DNA of 64,000 nucleotides. It comes from Plasmopara viticola. Lineage: Eukaryota; Oomycota; Peronosporomycetes; Peronosporales; Peronosporaceae. Position numbers and translations under genes: made by a program. The notes below the pieces were generated by a model. It had not been told where the DNA came from and searched no databases. It worked only from the letters and a program-made list of their open reading frames with translations. This document shows positions 32,331 to 44,321 of this stretch, piece by piece. Location of the stretch: positions 42,749 to 106,748 of the forward strand of contig MBPM02000144.1 of the NCBI GenBank assembly GCA_001695595.3, written 5' to 3'. Position 1 is the first letter of the stretch; every line of letters starts with the position of its first letter.

Positions 32331-33133
32331 ATTGTTTGGTAAATTTCTTAATTTCTCTTTATAAAACGTAATTTTTTATCAATTTATTACTTGATATGGG
32401 GCTGTGCAAAAAAATATAAGTACTAATTTTGGTTTAGAAAAAGATCTAATCTTGAGCTGTTAATTAAATTTAGAAGATAAAAAAAGTACATTGATTGATT
32501 CGTACGTTGCCATCTATCCTGAGATAGAATGGCATCGTACGGATCAATGTATTTTCTTTGTAATAGCGACGAATGATGATTGTACTTGTCAGAAGGACAT
32601 AGTTAAATATTTGGTCCAAGGCAGCGTTAAAGTATTCTTCGCCAACGTAAGTAGTTTTGTGCAACCTAAGCAGGCTCTTCATAAATTAATGTTTCAGCTA
32701 AAATTACAATTCACGGTCCTTTTGTTCATATACCGGACACCATTTCGGTTTTTACTGTCTGCCGCCGCAAAAACTCTGCGACCGCCAGAGGCAACACTAT
32801 ACGTATAATACTTTTCCTCTATTTGCAATAAAGAAATGACCCGATGATTTGAATCTCACAACATTACGTATTGGTAACGCGTGGATTGCGTCAAATTATA
32901 AGCGTTACAGCAAAAGAAATATCGTAGTTTTTCCCTCTGAGTCGATAGTCGCGTCGGCGCAAGGATCGGGTACGCAGCGGCGAAGAAAAAGATATAATAC
33001 TTTTGAGTGTTGAGCCAATATTTGTACTAACCCGCCAAAGAGTAATGTATTTTTATTTAAGACTGGCATTATAGGTCACAAACAAAATGGCGATACATGC
33101 ATACAAGACAGTGCACCTCGATAATTCTAGTCT
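32331..33133. other. Unit 2/3 boundary block and E2 3' flank (unit 3)
   Basis: Homologous to 13278-14521 with an internal deletion after the GTAAGT at 32645 (removing the segment matching about 13605-13955). Carries the unrecognised ORF start (32491) and the E2 3' flank. Confidence 0.45.
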
Positions 33134-34764
33134 TCAATCGTATTTATCCAACTCTCTGGCCATGTGCTGCACCGATTCAAAAGCTGGTTTAATACGCGCG
33201 TCGTCATTCTGTAATTCTCCAACTATTGTCAGCCACGAAATGCTCGAATCCCCTGTATATGGCAAATTACTATGCAATAATCGTACGGCACTGTAAATGG
33301 CATCTTCAACTTTTCTGTCTTCCTTACGCCGATAATACGCCACAAAAGCTGGAAACCAATGCTTGAATACCGAAACATCAGCATGTTGAGAAATAAGCTT
33401 CTTCAAAATAACTTCGGGATGCTCGCCACGATCTGAAAGGTGTAACATGGATGAGGGATCAGCCAGGTACTGCACCATAGAGTGTGCATAATTTTGGACG
33501 TCGAAGCGCTGCCCTTCATCCAAAGAACCAATGTGCTGTGCTGCTAGTTCGAGGTCTCGAAACAGATTGACCACTTCATCAAACGAATGCTTTGATTTCA
33601 GCAAATCATACATCTGATCGCCATTAAATGGCCTCCCTTTCGCGTAAAAAGCGACAGTCGCAACACCATTGGCGAAATCTAAGAAATTTGTCAGTGTAAT
33701 CTTCTTGTTAAACATTTTCAAACTTTCAAACTCAAGCTCAGGGTACCGGTGCCACATTTTTCGCGCATTCGCTGCAAGGCTCCCACTAAAGTAATTTACG
33801 TTTTCCAACACGTTCTCGAGCGCATTGGAATCGAACATGACCTTTGCACGTGGCAATGACACCTTTGGCAGTATGGATAAAATAAAGCTGCCAAGCTTAA
33901 AGTTCCGATCGTCCATCTTCAAGTACATTTTAACGTATTCTAGCCACGCAATAAACAGAGTCACATCGTCATACCAATCAAAGCATGTTCTTCTTCGAGC
34001 CTCAAGAGATAGAACATGTGTTCTGGTGATTCGTTGTGTAGAAGCCAAATTTTGAGCACAAAATCCTTGGTAAGCGGATCCGTGACCATATACGTCAGCA
34101 TGTCCTCAGCAAATTGCGTCAAAACGTTTTTGCGTCGATAATAGTCAAATAGTGTCACGACTTGTGAATACGGATCATACACGGATGGATCATGAAGCGG
34201 AAACGTCAGTTTTGAACTCGGTCGTGGCTGAATGTGTTCGGCCAAAAAATCTAAGAGCTCTTTGTTGCTAAATACTGCGTTATTTGAACTCATGGTGCTC
34301 CTAGCCCTATAAAATCTAACATAGTAAAACCACACAAGAAGCTTTGGGTTGTGACCCAATGTGACTGGGTCCATATGTCGATGACAGATGCTTTGAAGGT
34401 TCAAGTACTTAAACACATCCTTTGGGTGGATTCGCGGTTCCTTCACCCATTCGTAGACTTTTTGTTTCATATCACGCCAATGCGCATGTCCCTCTATCGC
34501 GTGTAAACTAACTCGTTCTCGAAGCATGAGCTCGTTTTCTAATTTGCGCGATAACTCTTGAATCTCCATGGCAATCGGGTCAATCGTGTGCACAGCCGGT
34601 TGACCAAGATAATCCACCAATCCATTTCCTCTCGCCTCCTCGTTCGTGCCATTAAACGAGGACTTGTCTTTGTCGTCGCGTCTTACATTCGAGGGAGTGC
34701 CATAACAAGTGCTTACGTTGAAAAAGAAGATGATGGTAGTACGAACGAGGATGAGTACGCGCAT
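33134..34764 (-). pseudogene. WY-type effector E2 (unit 3), single frameshift
   Basis: Starts at the ATG at 34764 with MRVLILVRTTIIFFFNVSTC, then RRDDKD, NEEARG and the usual W/Y modules. Tyr is kept where unit 2 has a stop (MKQKVYEWVKEP). One base is missing from the codons after EHALIG (about 33972: GGTATGACG against GGTATTGACG in E1). Apart from that one base, the reading frame is open to the C-terminus LDKYD, so this gene is one indel away from looking intact. It lies about 15 bp from the independent frameshift site of the unit-2 copy. Confidence 0.75.
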
Positions 34765-35681
34765 GGTATGGCTTGAGACGCTGCAAGACAAAGTGAGAAC
34801 GACGGGAAAAAATTGAATCTTGCAGCTGGTACGAAATCAAGATTAAGATTGTGCGACCAGATAGCAAAAAGGACGAGACTATACGTACGGAGCCCTAGTT
34901 CTACGGATAATTGGCTTCGATTAAACATTCACCATCCATTCTTTATTGTCGACCTATTGTTTGTATCAAATAACGTTTTCGACCAATTATATTGTGACTC
35001 TATCATCGTATAGTATTTAGCTGCACATAATGTATTTGACTAGAAAAAAAGACAGCAGGAACGATTGATAAATAAACGAGGCACCGTATCTCAAGTATTA
35101 GGATGCTGCAAACTGATCTATAATGGAAAGTGCAACTAGGAAGTACAACAATGGTTATGAAATTGCTGCCTCCTTTTAGACAATCTTCGATTTCGGACAC
35201 AGCGTCTGTGCACGCCCGTATCGTACTACCAATTTTCATCCAATGTCGCCTTGCGAATTAAACGCATTGAACGACCATTCCATTGACAATTTTTGTCGAA
35301 ATAGCGCACAAAACCATTTGTAGAGTCGAGCGATACTAGCAACTTACGCTGGCAAAGAATGCTTTAAGGCTGACTTGGATCAGTTTAAACGTTTCGTCGG
35401 CTAAACGTGATGTCCTCTCGACAAGTACAATCATCATTCGTCGCTATTGCTGCGAAAATACACAGATCCGTACTTTACAAAGATTTACTCATTTCTATCT
35501 TCTTAATCTCAAAATTAGCTCATTTAAAAAAACAGAATTGGTACGTATATTATTTTGCAGAACACCATATAAAGTTATAGATTAATATATTACGTTCTAT
35601 AAAAAAGAAGTTCTGGAAACCATCCCTTCTACCAAACAATACCTACCGCAATCAAAAAAATATATACAAATTTCTACCCCA
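34765..35681 (-). other. E2 upstream region (unit 3)
   Basis: Contains the E2 leader with the minus-strand initiator-like CTCACTTT (34790-34797) and the unrecognised VSLDSTNGFVRYFDKN fragment. It ends at the breakpoint of the PEPCK inversion. Confidence 0.5.
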
Positions 35682-36191
35682 CCTTCAAGATTATATATAA
35701 ACCCGTCATCCCAGCCGAGCTCGTCGTCACCAATGAGATCGCGCTTTTCATCGGCCGACAGCATCGTCTTGCCCGTGCCAGAGAGCCTAAAAAAGAGAGC
35801 TGTGTGTCCTGACCCGCCAAAGTTGGCTAAAGCCTGCACGGTCATCACATCATTCAGAGGCAAATAGTAATTCATCATACTAAAGATCGCCTTCTTCATT
35901 TCGCCACTTTAAAACGTGCCGCCAAAGAATGCCCAAGTGTCTTTTTATGTTAAAAAGCACAAATACTTCCGAATGTAGTCCGTGTTCCTTCCAATCTTCA
36001 TCGACAATGTTGCACGCATTAATAAGCGTAAAGTCGGCCTCACATTTCTTGGCTACACGAGCAAATTTGGGGCGGATAAACATGTTCGTGACAAAGTGGT
36101 GGTGCCACGCTAGCTCGGTAATAATGCGTACATTCAAGCGAGACTCCACATTTATACCACAATGGCCACCAAACACGTACATGCGGTCCAC
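35682..36191 (-). pseudogene. PEPCK 5' part, inverted (unit 3)
   Basis: The minus strand encodes [57 protein letters not shown], and [20 protein letters not shown] with the P-loop, then [11 protein letters not shown] where homology stops at the breakpoint. It retains VRI and the [14 protein letters not shown] block in one frame, which is garbled in the other units, so this segment is the best-preserved piece of the ancestral enzyme here. Confidence 0.8.
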
Positions 36192-36562
36192 CTGCCCATT
36201 TCCATCAGCATCCCAATAATTGCATAACTGGCTGAAGATATGAAGCTGTACTTTGATTGCTCAGCATAAAGAGGGGGGTGTAGCTCTAGGCAGGAGGGGG
36301 GTAGCTATAGGCGCTCCTTAATCGAATCGACAATAGAACTTCCAGGCCCGTAAAATACAAATAAAATTTTTACGCACCATATCTGATGAAAAGATGTTAA
36401 TTTACTCATTACTAAATAATGTAGCCTCGCTCTCGTAAGCTGCTCAGAAGTGTTAACAAATAAGCTAATCAAAAGTGTTAACAAATAGGGCTGTACCATC
36501 CCAGCTCCATTTGGGCGCTTGCGACGATTATGATCACTAACCACAATTGTATTTGTTCTTTT
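36192..36562 (-). other. PEPCK upstream spacer, inverted (unit 3)
   Basis: Reverse complement of 1824-2183. It ends at ...CAATTGTATTTGTTCTTTTA, where the right inversion breakpoint joins the downstream half of PEPCK. Confidence 0.6.
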
Positions 36563-37200
36563 AGGGCGATGCGTTGCTTGAAAATGTGCGGATCGACGCT
36601 AATAATGAATCCGACTATTTTAACTCAAGCAAGACGGAATATGGTCGCGTATCAAATCCAATTTCCCACCTTCCCCGCCATCAACCTCAATCTCGTACAT
36701 TTATCCGAGCGTCATCATTTTTATCACGTACGATATGTACGGCGTGCTTCCTCCTGTATCAAAGTTGTCAACAGGTCAGGCGCGATACGATTTCTTGTCG
36801 GGTTACTCGGCCAAGGTGGCGGGTACGGAACGCGGCATTACGGAGCCACAAGCGACGTTCTTGACGGGCTTTGGAGCTGCGTTTATGACGGTGCACCCGA
36901 TTAAATATGCAACTTTATTCGATTGGAGCCTAGAGGGACGTATATGATTAATACGGGCTAAACTGGTGGCGTGTATGGGGTGCGGAAACGCATAGAGCTG
37001 CAGTACACGAATAAGTGTGTAGATGCAGCAGTATCGAAAAGGCAGCGTTTGTTAAAGATCTTGTGTTTGGCTTAGAGATTCCCACATTCGTGGTAGGTGT
37101 GCCATCTGTGATGTTGAATCCAAGAGACGCGTAAACGGTCAAGGGTGCGTTCAATGATGTAGCTCACAATTTGGCCGCCTCGTTTAAACAAAACTACAGG
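36563..37200 (+). pseudogene. PEPCK 3' part (unit 3)
   Basis: Plus-strand frames read [22 protein letters not shown], then [42 protein letters not shown], and a TAA within NTG-TGG of the NTGWTGG motif. The C-terminal NPRDA is followed by a stop. Together with 35682-36191 it shows a PEPCK split by inversion. Confidence 0.8.
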
Positions 37201-37227
37201 CAGTTTATTCTGCCAGGCAAAGACCTA

Positions 37228-37790
37228 TCATGTTACGGCCCGGTGATGTGTTAGTTGCATGCATAATTTCCATATAAAAGAAAGGATATCAAGATTGGTA
37301 CCTTTTTTTCTTGTGTTGCCGATATCCTTCCTGAGTACAAGACAGGCACATTCCTTCTGACGAAGCGTGGCAAGGATAGTACGAGAGGGTGCGCCAGCTT
37401 TGGTCATCGTAGAAATGATGGTCTCTTTCCTTAGGTTTAGCGTCCGGTTGACTGCATAGGCTGCGGGGTCAGAGGCGGCCTTATGTCCAGAATGCTCGCC
37501 ACACATCAACTTCATGTCTTATAAGTAGTTACCAGATTGCTGTTCCAAAATGGCCAGCCATTGACAGCTTGTTTTTAACGTAGATGTGTTCCGTATGCCA
37601 TTACCCTTTTTCTTGTAACAATTACTGTGAACACATCCGAGTCAAACCTTGCTAAATTCACCTGTTTTGCTCATTTTGGTCCGATTGAGTCTCACAGCAA
37701 CGCCGTTCAATTTGGCAAAAGCCTTATCAGAGCTTTTCGCCTCTTCAAAAGTAGAAAAATTGGCGAATTCGAGGTTCGACATAGTGGTTA
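37228..37790 (-). pseudogene. FAR1/MULE-type fragment (unit 3)
   Basis: A copy of 3460-4020, with minus frame 37228-37515 (NRTLNLRKETIISTMTKAG, ILATLRQKECACLVLRKDI). It lacks the 14 bp tandem duplication found in units 1 and 2. Confidence 0.55.
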
Positions 37791-37969
37791 CGTGGTAAAG
37801 CACCGACAAATAATCTGAGAAATTGGTCTGGCAGGAATATTTCTAAATTTGTGAAAAATCGGTAGCTGAAGATATGGAGCTCTACTTCGATTGGTCAGCA
37901 TCAAGAGGGGTGTAGGGTACCTACTGGCGCTCCCAAATATATTTTTATATTGCAGCGTCAGCATCTAAT

Positions 37970-38123
37970 GTAGTGTAATGTATTACGTTATCGCGTTGCC
38001 AAGTTATGCACGTGCTAGGCTCAGTCTGGCTAGTCCACGGCATAGAGTGGTGTCCGCATACGTCGGGTCTCGTTCGGCGGGCAGTGCAGCCAGCACCGAG
38101 GTCGTGAGGGTCTTCCATTATTT
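37970..38123 (-). mobile_element. SINE-A copy 7 (5'-truncated, 154 bp)
   Basis: Only the tail half is present, in minus orientation. A 14 bp duplication CGTCAGCATCTAAT lies at 37956-37969 and 38124-38137. Confidence 0.85.
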
Positions 38124-38269
38124 CGTCAGCATCTAATACTTGGAATAAACGAAGATTTCAACTTCAATAAAATTGATTTGTGCAATATGAGAATTGTAGA
38201 GGCAGGTAAAACAAGCTCGTTTAATTGTAGTGCTTATCAAAGTCACCGCAACAATTGATTCGAGAATCA

Positions 38270-38850
38270 TGCGTTATTCCTGGATTTTGTTATTCTGTCT
38301 CGTCTACATAGAAAGCTCTCGTTAAGAAAAGTAGCCTTCTTGTCGACGCTGCAATAAGAATGGACGCAGGGGGCTATCTCTACCCCTTCCACATCGCGCG
38401 CTTGCCTAAGACGTTAACGAGGCTTACATTTTTTCTGCTCAAAGATGCACACATTAATCTACCAGCTATAATTGCCTTGTTGATAGACTTTAACCAAACT
38501 TTTATTAGACAGATTCTCTGCAGCCGTATTGCAGGGGCAAGTCAAAGGTATATACCTTTTCCTTTTAACTGTGATCACTAATAAAAGTCTGGTTAGCTCA
38601 ATAGCAACTTCGCAAATTCGGGATTACATACGACTACAAATGATTGTCTACGGCGTCATGTTGAAACTACACCACAACAGTCTCTCGAGGATCATGCACT
38701 TTGCTCTATTTTTTAACAGGGTTGACATGTTGCTTACGGTGTCTATGTGGGACAAAACATTTGTTTACTACAAGAACATTGGCCAATCGTGTACTTTATA
38801 AAACTTTGATGCTTGAGCCTTTGTTTTTCACTTTCCTTACGATCTTTCCA
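38270..38850. other. Conserved unrecognised block X (unit 3)
   Basis: Homologous to 4327-4970. The long frame of unit 1 is broken here. Not recognised. Confidence 0.35.
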
Positions 38851-39258
38851 AAATGAACACCCATCCCGAAGCCTCTTTAGAAGTGGATGCGAATCGGGCG
38901 CTATACCGGATCAAGTGTAGCACATATTACCTATATGCTTTGTCCGATGATTATTGTGCCTGTTTGGACACTTACACCTTGCTGACTTTAGTGGTTGTTG
39001 ACGGATGATAAAAATCGTAAATAGAACGCGGATGACCTACTACGCAAGTAGATCATGGTCCAATTAATACGTGAGCCATAGTTGAGCAGTTAGTAAGAAC
39101 GCATCAAGCCGATTACATTGTGCATCATACGATCGCATGCTTCTCGTAGTTATGTGGATCGAGCCACCGACCTGGTCATATAATTTTGGTCTTCCCATAA
39201 TCTTGATACGGGTAAATCACACTTATTTTGACCACGCATCAAATTGAGTGTATCAAAT
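38851..39258. other. Intergenic block left of hAT (unit 3)
   Basis: Homologous to 4900-5320. No gene seen. Confidence 0.35.
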
Positions 39259-42010
39259 TAGGGATGGGGACGTAAACAGTGTTAAAAAGATGTGGTTCCC
39301 GCTCCCGTCCAAAGTTCCCGTACACGTTTTTCTAGACGTTGTTTGACGTCTCAGAAAGACATTGTAATCTGTCAAACCAATGGTTTAAAATCATACCATG
39401 TTCAAGCTGCACAAACATAAGAACGGACGGGAGAAGAGTTTGTAAGACAAGTCGGCTGCTGGCACATTAAAGCTGACGTGAGTTGTGCAAAAAGTCTATC
39501 TACAACATGTAACTCTTTAGCACGTTTCTACCGTATTGCTGTAAAGAAAAATAAGATCTCTTAGATTGCAAGACAACCTATTACGCCGTGCTGTAAGAAA
39601 GTTTCCTGCCCACTAGAAGCAGCGCTCTGAAGGTACTGATGTAGCTACCATGCCAAAATATTTCCTCGCAATAGTAGCTAAGAGCGGAAAATCACTGCCA
39701 TTTTCGCGCCACCACTTGAGACCATCGTCAAGTTTCTGTGTTTTCGACTTCTGCTTTTGGCACGTATTTTCTTGTGCATTTTGTTGGGATCTATCGTAGT
39801 ATCGATTTACCTCTGCCTCTACTTATGCACGAAGCGACAACCCGTTTTGCACTTGAGGATGAGGCGATCTTCGCTTGCGTCCAAGGAGATCATTTATGAA
39901 GTTCTCTTCTTCATCGCTATCCTCATCGAAGCTCGTGCTGTAGATATCATCGACGGCATTAGCACCAGCAGAGCGCATTGTCTCGCTCGCCAAGAACTCC
40001 CCCCCCTTCTATTTTTTCTGTTGCGTTCAATGACTCACCATGCACGAATTGAGGATCAAGCAAGCAGCAATATTTCACATCCAAAGGTAATTGCTTGAAT
40101 CTTTTTCGGAGCAAAAACAAGAAAAACCGACGGACCAGCACCGAGCTATAGTAATATTCTCCAGCGTAGGCAGGCGATATTTTGGCAAATATCCTCTGAT
40201 TTCATAGTCGCTTTTCAAGAAGGCGTATACATGGATATATCAATGTAGCAGTGGGGTATGTTCCACCTGATAGTGTCTTTGTTACCAGCTCAAAAACCAC
40301 GAGAAGCTTGTCGAGGCATTGGATGCTAACCACATTTCTATAGTGGGCCTCACACTACTTGCGTCGCTGAACTCTTCTTTGCCTTTCGCTGTCAATATAA
40401 ACTCCATGAATGATTGGATACTAGGACGAAGTCGCAGAAGGCGTTGAATCATGTGATGCGTGCTATTCCAGCGGGTGGCTACATCTGAAAAAACGGTAAG
40501 AGGTACGGCCACATTTTGTAGCGACTTCAACTTGTCTTGTCCTTTAGAACTTTTGTTGAAGTAGTGAACAATTTTGCGAAAGCTAGAATCATGCATTCTT
40601 GTTTCACTCATGACTTGCTTCATAGCGTTTAGAATTGAAGCTGTTGTCCGCACACTAAGACAACCATCAAGAAGATCTCCATCCAGCGTGTCATCAGCAT
40701 TACCGTCCAGTGGCTCAAATTCATGCGGAACGTTGTCTATAGAACTTGCAATCGTTTTTAATTCGATATCTACCAATTCTTGCTCCAAGAACGCAATAGC
40801 TTCCAGCTCAATTGCAGGGTCCTCAATCCACTGCTCCTCCTCATCTTCACTGTCAACAATATTTTCAACCTCCTCCGTACCTTCCTCGTTCCCGTCATTA
40901 TCCTCTTCCACATTTGTCACTTCGACACTTGTTTTTGAAAGAGCTCCTGATACAATCAAATGTAGCGTATGCGCCACGCATCCGAAGTGCCGTACACCTA
41001 GCGCATCACACGCACTGACTATGTTCGACCCGTTATCACGTACCATTTTGGTAACGCGAGAAACATCTAGACCCCACTTGCGCATGAGCACGCCCAGTTT
41101 GCATTTAATCCTAATGCCAGTGTGCTTCCCACGAAAACTCATAACATCCAGAGTGTACGTCATCATCTCAAAATTGGTATTCACAAAATGAATAGTTAGC
41201 GAAATATAGCTATCTGTTGCTCGAAATGTCCACATGTCGGTTGTGAGAGAATAGAAGTCTGCATCTTCAGCAATCTGCGTCTTTACCAGCGATCGCTTGA
41301 ACTGATAGTGATTTTGCATTTTTTCAGTAATAGTGCGGCGAAAGGGTAGCTCGTACAGACCTCTCATCGTCTGAATCAACGTCAAAAAAAAAACGAAGAT
41401 CCTTGTCGTCGGCAACACTTAGTGAGCGCAGTCGTTTGACAATTCAATCAATAAAAGCTCTTGTGGCCATCTTTTCGTCAGCTGAATCGATCTTTCTTGT
41501 TCTCTTTGTCGGAGAAAACATCATTGCATCAGATTTTCGCGTTGCACGAAGTGCGATCGCCACTCGCTTGGATGCCGGTTCACGCCCAGCTCTGCTGAGA
41601 TCTTGTGGATGTTTTTGATTATGTGCTTTCGAATGCTGGCGCTACTTCCTGATTTAAAGCTGAAAGAGCTTTTGCACTTTAGACAATAAGCCAAGTTTGT
41701 ATCAGACGATTTCCACGCCTTCTTTCCCGGTGGTAGCTGTGCGTTTGGAGCTTCAAGTCGGATGAACGACCAGTCATCGTCCTTCTTAATACGGCGCATC
41801 TTGAACAGAGGCGGCGGCGCACGATCATTTGATGGTGGAGGCTCCATCCGGGAACGATGCGTTGTAGGCTCTTTCTTCTATCCTGCCGTTCAAAAGTGTT
41901 CGTGTGGTGTACTATACATTAATATTGCCGGGACGTCTCAAAACGTTTGCAATACGTCAACGGATACCGGTTTAACATTCTTGACGTTGAACTGACGTCC
42001 CCATCCCTAG
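39259..42010 (-). mobile_element. hAT-family DNA transposon
   Basis: 2752 bp with perfect 15 bp terminal inverted repeats TAGGGATGGGGACGT (39259-39273) and its complement (41996-42010). It interrupts sequence that is continuous in units 1 and 2 (GTATCAAATGACGC). The flanks TATCAAAT and GGTCAAAT match at 6 of 8 bases, consistent with an aged 8 bp hAT target duplication. The element contains a BED zinc finger and a hAT transposase core. Confidence 0.85.
39740..41847 (-). pseudogene. hAT transposase (BED finger plus RNase H-like core)
   Basis: The N-terminal frame 41521-41847 holds a BED zinc finger (WKSSDTNLAYCLKCKSSFSF, then IRKHIIKNIH). The core frame 40282-41418 (378 codons) contains SLTTDMWTFRATDSYISLTI with the first catalytic Asp, MVRDNGSNIVSACDALG with the second, HFGCVAHTLHLIV, an acidic linker, and TVFSDVATRWNSTHHMIQRL. 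A short interval between the two frames is shifted and carries a stop. The C-terminal dimerisation region (39740-40280) is only traceable in fragments. It is probably inactive. Confidence 0.8.
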
Positions 42011-42204
42011 GTCAAATGACGCTAAGTATCCAATCGATTGATCGTTTTTGACCCAGTTTTCCTTCTAGCCAATAGACTACCAGTATTAACTTTTGGTATC
42101 GCATCGGTTTTTTGAACTCAACTATCGACGCCTTCGAGCGCTGAATACAGTGGTCGTAAGCGATGGCTACAAGCGTCTACTTAATGTTGGGAATGCATAA
42201 TGAC

Positions 42205-42430
42205 AACGTGGACGACTTTTGGGCACACGCCTTGCACCACAAACGATAACCCAAGCGCGAAACCCGGCTTATCGATTGCCAAGTTCCTATAAAGATCTGC
42301 CAATTGCAGACACAACAAGGAGAAGACATCATTGGGTGGGAGAGATTGACCACGGTCAACGCAACCATGAAATTTTCGCTGACGGCGTGGTGCATCCCAA
42401 GTGCCGGGCCCTCACGGCTGCTTAGAAATA
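42205..42430 (-). pseudogene. WD40-side fragment fused across a deletion (unit 3)
   Basis: At about 42225 sequence matching 5535 in unit 1 joins sequence matching 8545, deleting about 3 kb that includes the whole MULE and the YTGGADKEIKLW blade. Only the upstream part of the WD40-side frame remains. Confidence 0.5.
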
Positions 42431-42789
42431 GCACGTCTTGAGCTTCTGTTGCGCACGTCTGGCACCGACACGTACCTCGTGATGTCTACTACATACAAAT
42501 CGTTGATCGCAGACGTATTTTGGCAGGTCGCTCACCCCTTGCCGCACTGCTTGACCGCCTGGAGATTGTTGCTTCCGTTAACGCGCCGTAACTATCCAAT
42601 TTTGACGAACAGCGGTGGCTTACCAACCTCTTCATCGTCTCTCCCTCGGCAAAGGAAATCTGCAGCTCGTTTTCACCTATGCCCACCACCGAGACGAATC
42701 GTTTAGGCTTGCCACTACTGCATGTTGTGGGGGTCACAGCCACGCCACGTCAAATGCATTCATTCGCATTCTGCTTAATGGTAGTAGAA

Positions 42790-44082
42790 AAGGAAGAAAA
42801 GTATTTTTGAGCAGACCGCTTGTTGGGAAATGAGCACGACGAAGCGGACACTGCCACGGGTAAAGCCTTATCGTAGCGTGACGCCTGCACGTGCGAGCAA
42901 GACGCCAACCGCCACGCGTGTGCGATGCGAGAGTTCTCGACTCATGCCAGTGACGGTGGAGACGCCCGCCATCATACTCGCGCGCAAGGAAAGTCTAATG
43001 GTGGAGGCACTGGTAATTGCGCGATGCACTTGCAGCGAGAGATTCGGACCCGCTGCGTTCACTGCGACGGCTGCCGTGGCCGTCTGCGTTTCCGTGTCGT
43101 GCCCAAGGAATCCCAAGAGGCCGTCACGTGTACTCCACATCATGGAGCCGTGGAGTTGTGAAGCCGAGAGATGGTTCGAACCCACGGACAGGTCGAGTCC
43201 GTGTTCATTGAGTTCGGGAATGAGCATAAAGACCGCAACACGGGTTGACTCAGTTGACAGTGCAGCTTGGGCACCGAGCCGAGTTGACTCGAGAGCGTGA
43301 CGGGCGGGAGACTTGGATTTAATAACTTGTACGACAAGGCCGTGGTGAAGCCACCCATGGTCATGCCGAGTCGGTCGTACATAAAGCCCCCAATTGACAA
43401 CTTGGTCGTACGAGACAAGGGAAAGTCCGTCCGTTGATGGAGTGTCATTTGCGTCCGAGCCACGTAGTGGACGTGAGGGTCCACGAGATGACGGAATGCT
43501 TGCATCGGTGCGTGGAACCAGTCGGACGCATCGACATGCATGGCCAGCTCGCTATGGGACACGAATTGGACGTCAAGAGCCTGTTTGTGCCGTTGCCGCA
43601 CGAGCTATTCCATGTATTGTTGCACCTCGTCGCGTGTTTGCAAGTGGAAGCCGACCATGTTTTGCTGCGCGATGTGATCTTGTTCGAGGACCTGGATGCC
43701 CTATCATTCGTTCAAACAGACCATGGACGGCCGGACACCGTTTCGGTATTAAATTTGAGAATTCCATGAGGAAAGCGAGAAATGGTACTGTCCTTACCTT
43801 TTCGCCGTACATGTCATAGACGTGCCGTTTGATTGGATCAATTAATACTTTGTACGCACGGTCGAGTACCGCATATTGTGCATTGGCTGCTGCCACAATC
43901 TCTGCGTGGCCTTGACGTCGTCGATCCGTGTGGAATTTACGCGAGAGCGAGAGGAAGCAATTCCGGATTTCACTCTTTGACGCATCACGTTCCACACCGA
44001 GTAGTACATAGTAATCACGCTCGATTTGGCGCCATGAAGTCGCGTCTTCTTCGGGCGGTGGCGCCTCGCTGTCCACTGCCAT
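42790..44082 (-). pseudogene. DNAJC11-like J-domain protein (unit 3)
   Basis: Exon 1 43798-44082 (MAVDSEAPPPEEDATSW; the HPD motif is altered to HTD in SRKFHTDRRRQGH, which would abolish Hsp70 stimulation). A 97 bp intron (43701-43797) follows. Exon 2 carries the same TAG for Lys as unit 1. A small insertion lies near 43225 (MLIPELNEHG), and the TAA after AGVTLR is shared. Confidence 0.7.
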
Positions 44083-44321
44083 CGAAATCCCCTTGTGTTT
44101 GTACCACATCACCCTCAAATTAAATATGTATCACTTTTACAGATAGAGTCACAAGATGATTGGTTGTAAACGGTATTCGATACAAACAATAGGTCGACAA
44201 TAAAGAATGGATGCTGAATATTTGGCTCCCCTCGCACAATCCCATTCTTGATTTTGTACCAGCTGCAACATCCCGACCTTTTCTCACTCTCCCTTTGTAT
44301 TGCAACGTCTCAAGCCACACC
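44083..44321. promoter_or_regulatory. Divergent DNAJC11/E1 intergenic region (unit 3)
   Basis: 239 bp. Initiator-like CTCACTCT at 44283-44290, 32 bp before the ATG of the broken E1. Confidence 0.4.

Noticed and set aside
40574..41191. Plus-strand open frame of 205 codons, serine-rich
   Set aside because: It is the antisense shadow of the hAT transposase frame, which has clear motifs on the minus strand.
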